Shown here piece by piece: positions 44,424 through 53,743 of a stretch of 64,000 bases of DNA (positions within the stretch are counted from its first letter, which is position 1; the number at the start of each line of letters is the position of its first letter). Source of the stretch: Herpetosiphonaceae bacterium (GTDB taxonomy: Bacteria; Chloroflexota; Chloroflexia; Chloroflexales; Kallotenuaceae); assembly GCA_013821605.1 (NCBI GenBank), contig JACDGP010000004.1, positions 36,395 through 100,394 of the forward strand. Reading direction: 5' to 3'. The position numbers were made by a program, and so were the translations under genes. A model generated the notes under the pieces. The model did not search any database. It was given only the letters and a program-made list of their open reading frames with translations, and had not been told where the DNA came from.

Positions 44424-44443
44424 GAGTCGCACCAATGCGACTC
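44424..44443. promoter_or_regulatory. Palindromic operator candidate upstream of uxaE
   Basis: GAGTCGC-accaat-GCGACTC is a perfect seven-base inverted repeat with a six-base spacer. A -10-like TATGAT follows at 44454-44459, so the palindrome would overlap the -35 region, and the uxaE ATG is at 44485. This is the usual place for a repressor of sugar-acid genes. No regulator gene is nearby to test the pairing. Confidence 0.45.
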
Positions 44444-44484
44444 GCATGTTCTATATGATATATGATGTTGCAAAAGGAGATCGT

Positions 44485-46011
44485 ATGGACGACCATACCA
44501 GTGCATTCTCACTCAACTCAATTGAGCGATTACGCATTGCACCACGCTCTTGGGTTGCAGCCGACGGCAGCGAATATGCACTTGCAGAGCTAGACGGTAC
44601 GCCCCACCTAGCAATTCTAGCAGCCGGCCTTGCTCACCGTGAAGGCTTTGAGGGCGACAGTTCTGAATATGAGGGACGGACACTGCTCCTTAGCCCGTGT
44701 AACGCCCACAACGCTCGCGCCCTGCGCGAACGATTGCCTTGGCTGCGACCACAGCCGCTTGGCCTTCAAACATCGGCAGGGCTGGGGGATCGGCTCGGTC
44801 TGGCTACGCCAGGCCATGTGCGCGCGGTCCGGGCAGTGGGCGGCTCGATTGCACCGATCTTTCCCCAGCAGTCGATCCGCGAAATGACCCGCACGGGTCG
44901 TAGTGCACAGCAGGTCATGGACGATGCAATGTGGGGCGTCCTTGCCGAAGGTTGGCGTGACGGTTTTGGCGCAGATGCAGATCACCTCAAGAGCCCCACC
45001 GACATTGACACATGCCTTGCGGCAGGCTATACGTTTTTTACGATAGATCCAGGCGAATATGTGGATGATCGTGCTGAGACAGCCGATTCTGCCCAGCTCC
45101 GCCAACTCTTCGAAGCACTGCCGTGGGCTGAGTTGGAAGACACCCCAGCCGAGGCCCTCCACCGCTATAGTAGCTTATCGCTGCAGATCGAAGGGCACTT
45201 GATCAGGTTGGATGAAACGACAGCCCGACGCGCTGCTGCGAAATATGGGCGTGCTGTGGCGCACGTGGCACAGATGTACCGTCACCTGAAGGCAGCCAGT
45301 GGTGAGCGAGCAACTGAACTCGAAGTATCTGTGGACGAGACCGAGTACGTGACGACGCATGCCGAGCATGTATACATTGCCGCGGAGTTGCAGCGACTCG
45401 GCGTACGTTGGGTGAGCCTTGCGCCACGCTATATTGGGCGCTTCGAGAAGGGTGTCGATTACATCGGCGATTTACAGGCGTTTGAAGACGATTTTGCCAT
45501 CCATGCTGCGATCGCCCGCCAGTATGGGCCCTACAAGCTCAGCCTCCATTCGGGCTCCGACAAGTTCAGCGTATACCCGATCGCCGTCCGCCAAACCCAT
45601 GGTGCCGTGCATCTTAAGACGGCAGGAACGAGCTATCTAGAGGCGCTACGTACGATCGCGGCGCTCGATCCGGTTCTGTTCCGCGCGATCTATCAATTTG
45701 GGAGGGGGCACTACGAAACCGATCGCGCCAGCTATCATGTCTCGGCGCAGTTGGAGCGTGCACCGTTAGCCAACGAACTGGCCGACTCCGATTTACCAGC
45801 GCTGCTGACGCAGTTCGATGCTCGCGAGATCTTGCACGTGACATTCGGCTCGGTGTTGACGACCCACACGGAGCAGGGCGAAGCGCTTTTTTATGATCAG
45901 CTAATGGCGCTGCTCCAAGCCCATCCCGAGGCTTACGCCCGCAATCTCGAAGCTCATTTCGTGCGTCACCTGCAGCCGTTCGCTGTGAAGCAGCCAACCG
46001 ATAGTAAGTGA
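44485..46011 (+). CDS. uxaE: Tagaturonate epimerase
   Basis: A 508-residue protein of the UxaE family, which interconverts D-tagaturonate and D-fructuronate and so joins galacturonate to glucuronate breakdown. Family-like segments are SPCNAHNARALRERLPWL, TSAGLGDRLGLATPGHVRAV, GADADHLKSPTDIDTCLAAG, LEVSVDETEYVTTHAEHVYI and SLHSGSDKFSVYPIAVRQTH, rich in His/Asp/Glu for metal binding. The ATG at 44485 has AAAGGAG five bases upstream; ATGs further up (from 44446) lack a site. uxaC follows after 19 bases, so the two are in one operon. Confidence 0.92.
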   Translation: MDDHTSAFSLNSIERLRIAPRSWVAADGSEYALAELDGTPHLAILAAGLAHREGFEGDSSEYEGRTLLLSPCNAHNARALRERLPWLRPQPLGLQTSAGLGDRLGLATPGHVRAVRAVGGSIAPIFPQQSIREMTRTGRSAQQVMDDAMWGVLAEGWRDGFGADADHLKSPTDIDTCLAAGYTFFTIDPGEYVDDRAETADSAQLRQLFEALPWAELEDTPAEALHRYSSLSLQIEGHLIRLDETTARRAAAKYGRAVAHVAQMYRHLKAASGERATELEVSVDETEYVTTHAEHVYIAAELQRLGVRWVSLAPRYIGRFEKGVDYIGDLQAFEDDFAIHAAIARQYGPYKLSLHSGSDKFSVYPIAVRQTHGAVHLKTAGTSYLEALRTIAALDPVLFRAIYQFGRGHYETDRASYHVSAQLERAPLANELADSDLPALLTQFDAREILHVTFGSVLTTHTEQGEALFYDQLMALLQAHPEAYARNLEAHFVRHLQPFAVKQPTDSK

Positions 46012-46030
46012 CCCGGGGAAGCAGGAGCGC

Positions 46031-47458
46031 ATGATGACGAACAGATGGGAGTTATCGCCCGACCGCTGTTTTGATCCCAACCCGACCCAACGCGACCTTG
46101 CGCGCGAGTTATATGCCTCGGTCAAAGACCTACCGCTCGTTTGCCCGCATGGTCATGTCAATCCGGCTCTGCTTGCTGATGACAATGCTCGCTTTGGCTC
46201 ACCCGCTGAGCTGTTCATCATCCCCGACCACTATGTATTTCGGATGCTCTATAGCCAGGGCGTAGCGCTGGAACAGCTTGGTGTGCCCACCAAGGATGGG
46301 ACACCCGTCGAAAGCGATCACCGGCTGATCTGGCAGCGTTTTGCTGACCATTTCTTCTTGTTTCGTGGTACGCCCACCGGTCTATGGCTCAGCGACGCGT
46401 TAATCAACCTGTTCGGCGTAGATGAGCCACTGAATGGCATAAGTGCCCAACTCATCTATGATCATCTAGAAGCACAGCTCGCCAAGTCGGAGTTTGCACC
46501 CCGCCCGTTGCTTAAGCAGTTCAATATCGAGGTGTTATGTACGACCGATCCGGCGACCGACCGGTTGGAGCAGCACCAACGCTTACGGGCACAGGGGATC
46601 AATATGATCTGTCCAACCTTCCGCCCAGACGCGATTGTCAACCTCAACACGCCAAGTTGGCACAGTCATATTGAGACCCTGAGTACAGTGTCGGGTACGG
46701 AGGTCAACAGCTACCGTACGTTTATCCAGGCGTTAGAAGCACGGCGTAGCTTCTTCAAACAGATGGGCGCAACCGCGACGGATCATGCTACGCTAGCAGC
46801 ACATACCGAGGCGCTAACGGAGCGTGAAGCGGAGGCTATCTTCGAGCGGGCGATGCAGGAGCGTGCGACAGAGCAAGACGCAGCTCGCTTTACTGCCCAT
46901 ATGCTCATAGAAATGGCGCGGATGAGTGTGGAGGATGGCCTCGTGATGCAGGTGCATGCCGGCAGCTTCCGCAACCACAACACAGCAATTTTTAACCGCT
47001 TCGGGCCGGACATGGGGGCGGATATCCCGACCACCAGCGATTGGACGCACGGTTTGCGGGCCTTGCTCACCGCCTATGGGAATGATCGGCGCTTGCAGTT
47101 GATCCTGTTCACGCTCGATGAAAGCACCTTTAGTCGCGAGCTTGCGCCGCTGGCCGGACATTATCCCGCCGTGCTGCTCGGCCCGCCGTGGTGGTTCTTC
47201 GACAGCATCAATGGCATGCGGCGCTATCTTGATCTGGTGATCGAGACCGCTGGCCTATACAATACCGCCGGCTTCAACGATGACACACGCGCGTTTGCCT
47301 CGATTCCAGCTCGCCACGACGTGTGGCGACGTGTAACATGTAACTGGACAGCTGGTCTGGTCATGCAGGGCATCGTCACCAAGTTCGATGCTTTCGAGAT
47401 GGCACAAGATTTTGCGTATCGCTTGGCCAAGCGCGCCTACCGGCTGCCGGAGCAATAA
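46031..47458 (+). CDS. uxaC: Uronate isomerase (glucuronate/galacturonate isomerase)
   Basis: A 475-residue amidohydrolase-fold isomerase that converts D-glucuronate to D-fructuronate and D-galacturonate to D-tagaturonate. Landmarks are LVCPHGHVNPALLADD with the HxH metal motif, LFIIPDHYVFRMLYSQG, LLKQFNIEVLCTTDPATD, VMQVHAGSFRNHNTAIFNRF, and PPWWFFDSINGMRRYLD near the end. AGGAG precedes the tandem ATGs at 46031 and 46034. Together with uxaE it gives a two-enzyme route from both uronates to fructuronate. The next gene begins 12 bases on. Confidence 0.95.
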   Translation: MMTNRWELSPDRCFDPNPTQRDLARELYASVKDLPLVCPHGHVNPALLADDNARFGSPAELFIIPDHYVFRMLYSQGVALEQLGVPTKDGTPVESDHRLIWQRFADHFFLFRGTPTGLWLSDALINLFGVDEPLNGISAQLIYDHLEAQLAKSEFAPRPLLKQFNIEVLCTTDPATDRLEQHQRLRAQGINMICPTFRPDAIVNLNTPSWHSHIETLSTVSGTEVNSYRTFIQALEARRSFFKQMGATATDHATLAAHTEALTEREAEAIFERAMQERATEQDAARFTAHMLIEMARMSVEDGLVMQVHAGSFRNHNTAIFNRFGPDMGADIPTTSDWTHGLRALLTAYGNDRRLQLILFTLDESTFSRELAPLAGHYPAVLLGPPWWFFDSINGMRRYLDLVIETAGLYNTAGFNDDTRAFASIPARHDVWRRVTCNWTAGLVMQGIVTKFDAFEMAQDFAYRLAKRAYRLPEQ

Positions 47459-47470
47459 GAGGAGTGACCT

Positions 47471-48733
47471 ATGGTCAGCGGACAAGGAGTGCCAACAACG
47501 GTATTGACAAACGACGACGTGCAGCAGGTGCTGGCCCAGGCCTTCGATGCGCAGCCACTGGACGGCAAGCGCGTGCTCGTCATCATCCCCGATGGCACAC
47601 GCAGTGCGCCGATCCCGCTGATGTTTCGGTTGTTGTACGAACAGTTGGGGCAGCGGGCGGCCCAGCTCGACTACTTGATCGCACTTGGCACCCACCAAGC
47701 CATGAATGCTGCGGCGATCGACCGGCTAGTTGGTGTCCCAGGGCCGGAACGCGCGACGCGCTATCCCAATGTCCACATCTTCAATCATCGCTGGGATCTC
47801 TCCGACACACTATTGCAGATCGGCACGATCTCGTGCGACGAAGCGGCCCAATTGACCGACGGCTTGTTAATCGATGAGGTACCGGTCACACTCAACCGCA
47901 TGATCCTGGATTACGACCTGCTGCTGATCTGCGGCCCGGTCTTTCCGCATGAGGTAGCCGGTTTTTCCGGCGGGGCAAAATATCTGTTCCCCGGTATTGC
48001 TGGCCCCGATATCATCAACTTCACCCATTGGCTCGGCGCGCTCTCCACCAGCATGACAACGATCGGTGTTAAGGATACGTTCGTGCGACGTGTTATTCAC
48101 CGCGCGGCCGAGCTAGTGCCGACCCGCCTGTTGTGTCTGGCACTGGTGCTTAAAGGGCAGGCACTCCATGGATTGTTTGTCGGTCCACCGGTCGAGGCGT
48201 GGAACAGAGCCGCCGATCTCTCAGCGCAGCTTAACATCGTCTGGTTACCACGACCTATGCGCCGTGTGCTGGCGATGCCCTCACCAATGTACGACGATCT
48301 ATGGACAGCAGCGAAGGCGATGTATAAGACCGAGCCGGCTATCGCTGATGGGGGTGAGGTCATTATCTACGCGCCGCATCTTACCGAAATATCGTATACG
48401 CATGGTGCCCTCATTGACCAGATTGGCTACCATGTACGCGATTATTTTGTGGCGCAGTGGAACCAGTTTAAAGGCCTTCCTGGCGGTATCCTCGCACACA
48501 GCACACATGTTAAAGGGACAGGAACATACGACTCAACGACGGGTGTCGAAACGCCACGCATCACGGTGACGCTGGCAACCGGAATCCCCGAAGAGCGTTG
48601 TCGCCGCGTTAATTTGGGCTACGCAGACCCTCATTCGATTGAACCGGAGAGCTGGAACGAGCAGGCCGGACCAGATAGCTTGCTGGTACCGCATGCGGGC
48701 GAAGTGCTCTACCGAGTCGACGCTCAGCGCTAA
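47471..48733 (+). CDS. LarA-family nickel-pincer racemase/epimerase
   Basis: A 420-residue protein of the lactate racemase family (DUF2088 N-terminal domain). The signature residues of LarA are present: DGTRSAPIPLM, LGTHQAMN with a nickel-ligand His, then PHEVAGFSGGAKYLFPG with a further His and the Lys that carries the pincer cofactor, and NFTHWLG. LarA homologues act on several 2-hydroxy acids, not just lactate, including sugar acids. Its place directly after uxaE-uxaC suggests epimerisation of an aldonate or uronate-derived acid. Genes for pincer cofactor synthesis (larBCE) are not in this window. Confidence 0.88.
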   Translation: MVSGQGVPTTVLTNDDVQQVLAQAFDAQPLDGKRVLVIIPDGTRSAPIPLMFRLLYEQLGQRAAQLDYLIALGTHQAMNAAAIDRLVGVPGPERATRYPNVHIFNHRWDLSDTLLQIGTISCDEAAQLTDGLLIDEVPVTLNRMILDYDLLLICGPVFPHEVAGFSGGAKYLFPGIAGPDIINFTHWLGALSTSMTTIGVKDTFVRRVIHRAAELVPTRLLCLALVLKGQALHGLFVGPPVEAWNRAADLSAQLNIVWLPRPMRRVLAMPSPMYDDLWTAAKAMYKTEPAIADGGEVIIYAPHLTEISYTHGALIDQIGYHVRDYFVAQWNQFKGLPGGILAHSTHVKGTGTYDSTTGVETPRITVTLATGIPEERCRRVNLGYADPHSIEPESWNEQAGPDSLLVPHAGEVLYRVDAQR

Positions 48734-48788
48734 CTCGTGGGCTGCGACACTCCTAACGATACCGGCAAGCTCGATTGAATTGATACAC

Positions 48789-50204
48789 TTAAGCGCCAAC
48801 TGTGGCCTGATAGCCAAAGAGCTTGCGCTCTTTGATGATTTCGGCCACCTGTGGTGGCACCGTCGCTTCCCATGCAGGATCGCCCTGCCGTATTTTGGCC
48901 AGAACATCACGTGACCAAATGGAGAGGTAGTCCTTGTTGTAAAAATCGATCGATTCGATGTAGCCGTTTTCGACCAGGTGCTCGTAGAGATTGTGCAGAT
49001 GCGGGGCAACTTTCAGCTTTTGAACGTTGATGAGTTGACCCGTCGTTTTGTCCTTGAGCGGGTAGATATAGAGCTTGAGGTCGTTCTTGAACAGGCGACC
49101 AAATGACTCGAGAATACCGCCATCAAGATGCTGGTAATAGGTTTCATCAAACAGGTCCTGTAAGCTGGGAATGCCCATGGTCATGGCAATCGGCTTGGTC
49201 GTGTAGTGCGCGAGATAGGCGGCCAGACGGTAGTATTCCATGTAGTTGGAGATCAGAATTGTAGCACCCGAGGCGGCGAGAATATCCGCGCGAGCGAGAA
49301 AGTCGGCATAGTCGATTTCACCTGTCGCCATGAGATTCCGCATGGTGATCTCCATCAGCGTGACGACCTTGGGCTCATCTTTGACGGCGGGCTCGTTGAC
49401 GAACTGTTGACGGGCGCATTCGAGCATATCAAGATTGACGTGCGTGACGGGGCGGAAGCTGCCGCGCTCGACCAGGATCGGCTTTTTGTACAATACCTCG
49501 GATGGCTGCAGTACCTCGCCGTCGGCCGCAAACATGGCCGCATTGCTAAGCCCCAGTTGTACCAGTTTAAGACTCATGAGGCGATGATCAACAGCCTGAA
49601 ATTCGGGGCCAGAAAACTTGATCATATCGATCTCGAGCCGCTCGGTCGTGAGATCGTCAAGCAGCGATTCCATCAAGATTTCCGGCGACGAATAGTTAAA
49701 GAATGCTCCATAGACTAAATTGACACCCACAATACCCAGTGCAGCCTGCTGTGATGGGTTATCTTTGTCCAGCATACGGACGTGTAGCACAATCTCGTTG
49801 GGCTCGCCTTGTGGTTGGGTCTGGAACTTAACGCCCATCCAACCATGGCTTTCGTTGGTGCCCTTGTAACTGCGCGCCGCAACAGTATCGGCAAAGACAA
49901 AGAAGTCCGTTTCTGCGCCGCGCTTTTCATTGAGCCGTTCAACGAGGAGCCGATACTCATAATCGAGCATGGTTTGCAGCCGTTGCCGTGATACGTAGCG
50001 CGGTGAAGAGCCATAAATCGCATCACTCACAGTCATATCATAGGCCGAGATGCTTTTAGCAATCGTGCCTGCCGCACCACCGACGTGGAAAAACCACCGC
50101 ACAACTTCCTGACCGGCACCAATCTCTGCAAAGGTGCCATATTTGCGCGCGTTCAGATTGATCTCAAGCGCCTTCTGCTGTGTACCGACATTCTCTCTGT
50201 CCAT
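48789..50204 (-). CDS. Conserved protein of unknown function, 471 residues
   Basis: A soluble protein beginning MDRENVGTQQKALEINLNARKYGTFAEIGAGQEVVRWFF. I recognise the family as widely conserved in bacteria but inconsistently labelled (TonB receptor, nucleotide adenylyltransferase); neither label is supported by the sequence, which has no barrel, signal peptide or HxGH motif. Strongly patterned parts are FFHVGGAAGTIAKSISAYDM, FVFADTVAARSYKGTNESHG, VGVNLVYGAFF, ILISNYMEYYRLAAYLAHYT and MGIPSLQDLFDETYY. The fold is probably Rossmann-like. The gene follows a hypothetical gene by 53 bases on the same strand. Confidence 0.75.
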   Translation of the reverse strand: MDRENVGTQQKALEINLNARKYGTFAEIGAGQEVVRWFFHVGGAAGTIAKSISAYDMTVSDAIYGSSPRYVSRQRLQTMLDYEYRLLVERLNEKRGAETDFFVFADTVAARSYKGTNESHGWMGVKFQTQPQGEPNEIVLHVRMLDKDNPSQQAALGIVGVNLVYGAFFNYSSPEILMESLLDDLTTERLEIDMIKFSGPEFQAVDHRLMSLKLVQLGLSNAAMFAADGEVLQPSEVLYKKPILVERGSFRPVTHVNLDMLECARQQFVNEPAVKDEPKVVTLMEITMRNLMATGEIDYADFLARADILAASGATILISNYMEYYRLAAYLAHYTTKPIAMTMGIPSLQDLFDETYYQHLDGGILESFGRLFKNDLKLYIYPLKDKTTGQLINVQKLKVAPHLHNLYEHLVENGYIESIDFYNKDYLSIWSRDVLAKIRQGDPAWEATVPPQVAEIIKERKLFGYQATVGA

Positions 50205-50257
50205 GATAATGCCTCGCTGATTATAAGGATGTGTCCAGTGCCACGCACTGATCGAGT

Positions 50258-51190
50258 TTAGGCCACCGTTTGGTGGTGGATCCCGATGACAAGGTAATTA
50301 AAAGGTAGTTCCTTGCCGCTCGCAACATCGACAACGCGGCCTTCGGGCTTGCGCCAGCGATAATCGGTCCACTTCAGGCTATCCGCATCAGCCTGAGCGA
50401 TGATATAGCTACCCTCGCGCAGCTTGCCGCTAGCGGCGTCACCCGCGATCTGGAGCCCTAGTAGCGGCTTGAAGGTGAGAGCGCCCGTGCTCTTGCTCAG
50501 GAAATGCTTGGCGATGCCGGTAACCAGGCTGGATACGACACCGCTGACAACGTTCGTAGCTGCGATCAACTGGAGACCCTTGCCGAAGGCATCGCTGGTC
50601 ATAGCTTGAATAAGGGCGTCATCACTGCTGCTGCTGGTATTGATGCAACTGATCCATAGGTAGAGCCCATCGCTAATCCGCAAATCGCGGAAGATGGGCA
50701 TGCCACTCACTGCTGCCGCCTGACCATCAACGACCGGAAAGGCGTAGCCAAAGGTGACATCCTGCTTGACCGGCTGACCAGTTTGTCCATCGAATTTCGC
50801 GAGGTAGCCAACCGTAAAGGTGCATAGGAGTTGATGGGTGCCAAGACCCGGGTATTCCTGGACATAGAAGCGATCCAGACTCACCGTTAACTGCTTACCC
50901 GCGAGGGCGGCATCACCGCTGAGCGTGGAGGCATGGATGATGGCAACATCATCGCCCACCGTGTCGGATGGGAGATAGCCGACGACTGCCTCCTGGGTAG
51001 TGTATGGACGCGATGCGAAAGGATTGAGGTTTAAACCTAATGTTAGCGGCTGCGCCGGCAGGCCTCCACCATGTTCCTGGAGAGCGGCTGCCTGCTCGTC
51101 ATTGGGCAGGGCACCGAAGACCGGGACGTTGGCAAACGGTTCGTCGGGCTGCACCACCTCCGGTTGAGGATTTGTATCAGCATCCCTCAT
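50258..51190 (-). CDS. Hypothetical protein, 310 residues
   Basis: No family is recognised. Residues 1-60 are acidic and proline-rich (MRDADTNPQPEVVQPDEPFA) and probably unstructured. The rest reads as a beta-rich soluble domain (KQLTVSLDRFYVQEYPGLG, LLCTFTVGYLAKFDGQTGQP, LKWTDYRWRKPEG), with one helical hydrophobic stretch, LQLIAATNVVSGVVSSLVTG, that could be amphipathic. There is no signal peptide. GAGGAGGTG lies just before the ATG. It is probably co-transcribed with the conserved unknown gene downstream. Confidence 0.65.
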   Translation of the reverse strand: MRDADTNPQPEVVQPDEPFANVPVFGALPNDEQAAALQEHGGGLPAQPLTLGLNLNPFASRPYTTQEAVVGYLPSDTVGDDVAIIHASTLSGDAALAGKQLTVSLDRFYVQEYPGLGTHQLLCTFTVGYLAKFDGQTGQPVKQDVTFGYAFPVVDGQAAAVSGMPIFRDLRISDGLYLWISCINTSSSSDDALIQAMTSDAFGKGLQLIAATNVVSGVVSSLVTGIAKHFLSKSTGALTFKPLLGLQIAGDAASGKLREGSYIIAQADADSLKWTDYRWRKPEGRVVDVASGKELPFNYLVIGIHHQTVA

Positions 51191-51268
51191 CGAACACCTC
51201 CTCGCGGCGATTACTCCAAGAGCATCATAGCATGCCTACCACAGCCATCGCACCTCGAAATAGAAAAG

Positions 51269-52582
51269 CTAGAGGGAGCGCCGCCAGAAGATCACAGTGC
51301 TGGCACGCAGCAGGCTAGACATGATGAAGAGCGTCTGGTAATTGCTGATCGAAAGGCCACCCAAGGCCCAATGCACGCCAGCTAGAGCATCTGCCACGCC
51401 ACCACCGAAGGTTGAGGCGAGGAAGTACGCGAGGCCAGTGCAGGCGGCGAAGCTGGCGAGATAGGCCCCGCGTGCCTCAACCGGGGCTTGTTCCATCAGG
51501 CGATTCGCTTGCGCGAGGTTAATACCCGGCCACCATATACCCGATATGACCGCGTTCAGATACAAAAACCAGAGCGAGGACGGCGTAGCGAAGACCCAGC
51601 ACCATGGCAGCAGAATGACGCCGGCCATGCAGCCGAGCATGATACGCCGGTGGCCAAAGCGATCGGCGAGCTGGCCCCACAGTGACAAGCTAAGCAAGCT
51701 CACCGCCCCGGTGATCACGTCAAACATGGCCAGTTGCGTAAATGGTAAATGCAAGACTGTCAGCGCATGAGCGCTAAAGAACGGGACAGCTACACCGAGT
51801 GCAACGTTCCATACCATCGTTGCAAGCATAAACTGCCGGAACGAGTGATGACGGAGTGGGCGACGGACAACCTCGGTAAGCCGCAGCCGCGTCACAGGTG
51901 GGAGCGCAGGCTCCGGCTGGCGTGCCAGAAACAACGTCCCAATGGTGGCACACACCACCCCAATGGCGAACAAAATGGCATAGCCGTTGGTCACATCTCC
52001 AGCGGCACGCATGCGGTCAAGCCACTGACCCGCACCATAGTTGGCGACCATCGCTACGGCCGCAGCAAGCGTACCACGCGTGCTGAAATACCGTCCGCGC
52101 AGGCGGGGTGGAACCAGATCGGTCATCCAGTTGGTCCAGGCATTAGCGCAGATCGCCATCAGGGCGTTGGAAACGAGCAATATCAAGATGAGCAGTGACA
52201 AACGCTGGGTTGCTGAGAGTGGTAGATACGGCAATAGGAGTAAAATCAACCAAAGCGTCCGTCCGAGCGTGCCAACGACAGCCAGCGGCTTACGGGCACC
52301 TTGCCGCTCGATCAACCACGCTCCCAAAAGCTGCAGGGGCTGGATCAAAAACGGCAGGGCTGCCACGATGCCAAGCGTAATATTGCCTGCTCCGAGGAGG
52401 AGCGCAAAGCCGGTCAGGAATGCGCCACCGGTCAGGGTGAGATGGACCGTCGAGAACATACCTTCAGCGATGGACAGCTTAAGCGCCCGCCGCACCACCG
52501 AAGGTGCAAGTGGGCTATCGGTGGCAGATATATCGCGCGGGACGAGGTGAATTCGTGTCCGCGCACGGATGAGCATTTGCAT
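51269..52582 (-). CDS. MFS transporter
   Basis: About 437 residues with twelve hydrophobic segments, among them FLTGFALLLGAGNITLGIVA, LWLILLLLPYLPL, MLATMVWNVALGVAVPFF and IMLGCMAGVILLPWCWVFA. The loop motif GQLADRFGHRRIMLG between helices 8 and 9 (and DLVPPRLRGRYFSTRG) are typical of the major facilitator superfamily. The substrate is unknown. The start is uncertain: the ATG at 52582 lacks a clear ribosome site, and the frame stays open to an ATG at 52657, but the extra 25 residues (Cys/His-rich) do not look like transporter sequence. Confidence 0.88.
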   Translation of the reverse strand: MQMLIRARTRIHLVPRDISATDSPLAPSVVRRALKLSIAEGMFSTVHLTLTGGAFLTGFALLLGAGNITLGIVAALPFLIQPLQLLGAWLIERQGARKPLAVVGTLGRTLWLILLLLPYLPLSATQRLSLLILILLVSNALMAICANAWTNWMTDLVPPRLRGRYFSTRGTLAAAVAMVANYGAGQWLDRMRAAGDVTNGYAILFAIGVVCATIGTLFLARQPEPALPPVTRLRLTEVVRRPLRHHSFRQFMLATMVWNVALGVAVPFFSAHALTVLHLPFTQLAMFDVITGAVSLLSLSLWGQLADRFGHRRIMLGCMAGVILLPWCWVFATPSSLWFLYLNAVISGIWWPGINLAQANRLMEQAPVEARGAYLASFAACTGLAYFLASTFGGGVADALAGVHWALGGLSISNYQTLFIMSSLLRASTVIFWRRSL

Positions 52583-52952
52583 ATTCAAACGGCCACGGAA
52601 ACTGTCGCCTGCACAGCAGTGCGAGTGGCGCCAGCCTGAACGGCCGTCCTCCTTCATGTTGGTTTGATATGATTAGGGCGGGCTACATCGCCCGGAGGAA
52701 GCCTCTGGCTGCTGCACTACGCTGAAACAACACGCTCTGATAGTACATAGTACTGTCTCATCTCCGCTCTTCAACTGATAGCTGCCTGACATACTCGTGG
52801 CCTGCCCAATGATCGATCAATGAAATCAGCCCTGTACCACCGATGGGCAACTGGTGTATGATAGAGCCGTTGGTGAAGCAGATAACCAGGCGGGGCGTGG
52901 AACGCCACTAGCATGGTGGTTGAGTGCTAGATAGGCCGGAAGGGCACGTGAT
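52583..52952. other. Intergenic stretch between the MFS and dienelactone hydrolase genes
   Basis: No gene that I trust. It must hold divergent promoters. A TGTATGAT at 52854-52861 gives an extended -10 element pointing toward the hydrolase gene, without a good -35 box. A small GC-rich inverted repeat (GGGCGggctacatCGCCC) at 52676-52693 could be an operator or a hairpin in the MFS leader. Confidence 0.4.
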
Positions 52953-53672
52953 ATGTATACGACCACGGAGCAATCCAACACCCTTACGGAACAGGTATCA
53001 TTTCCATACGGTGCAACGACCAAGTCGGGCTACCTAGCAGAGCCAACTGGCTCAGGCCCATTTCCAGCCCTCGTCGTCATTCACGAGGCCTTCGGCCTCA
53101 ACCCCAACATCAAGGACATTACAGAGCGCTTCACCAAAGAAGGCTATGTTGCCCTGGCCGTCGACCTGTTTGACGGCGGGAATCGCGTGCTCTGCATGGT
53201 TCGCATCATGACATCGCAATTGCTGCATCCGCTCGACGGTCCCACTATCACCCAACTGAAAGCAGCCCTGACCTACCTAGCAGCTCGGCCCGAAGTCGAT
53301 GGGCAGCGGTTGGGAGCAATTGGCTTCTGTCTGGGCGGTGGCCTCGCCATCACCTGGGCCTGCACCGACAAACGTTTGCGGGCCATTGCCCCCTACTATG
53401 CGCCCAACCCCCGTCCGTTGGAGGCCGTGACCCGTGCCTGTCCGGTCGTAGGCTCCTATCCCGGCAAAGACTTTACAACCGCTGCTGGCCGCACGCTCGA
53501 AGCCACTCTTGAGCGTGCCGGCACCCCACACGACATTAAGATCTACCCCGGCGCGCGCCACTCGTTCTTCAACGATACCAGCCGGGCCTATGATGCAGCC
53601 GCTGCTGCCGATTCATGGCAGCGCGTGCTTGCCTTCTTCCAAGAACATATCAAAGGTCCGACGATGAGTTGA
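52953..53672 (+). CDS. Dienelactone hydrolase family protein
   Basis: A 239-residue alpha/beta hydrolase with the cysteine nucleophile of the family: GAIGFCLGGGLAI with Cys126. Asp in PGKDFTT and His in GARHSFFND complete the triad, and VVIHEAFGLNPNIKD near residue 43 gives the oxyanion region with Glu. These enzymes open lactone rings such as dienelactone; many act on other esters. No signal peptide. It is separate from the actA gene by 71 bases and may or may not share a transcript. Confidence 0.9.
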   Translation: MYTTTEQSNTLTEQVSFPYGATTKSGYLAEPTGSGPFPALVVIHEAFGLNPNIKDITERFTKEGYVALAVDLFDGGNRVLCMVRIMTSQLLHPLDGPTITQLKAALTYLAARPEVDGQRLGAIGFCLGGGLAITWACTDKRLRAIAPYYAPNPRPLEAVTRACPVVGSYPGKDFTTAAGRTLEATLERAGTPHDIKIYPGARHSFFNDTSRAYDAAAAADSWQRVLAFFQEHIKGPTMS

Positions 53673-53743
53673 TCGCGCCGGCCGCTAGCATACTTGCAGC
53701 AGTCCGGTTAATGGATCAGAATAGGTAAAGCAAGAGACATGTA

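Noticed and set aside
48789..50204. Reading the 471-residue protein as a TonB receptor or nucleotide adenylyltransferase
   Set aside because: It has no signal peptide, plug or beta-barrel pattern, and no HxGH/ISSTxxR nucleotidyl-transferase motifs.
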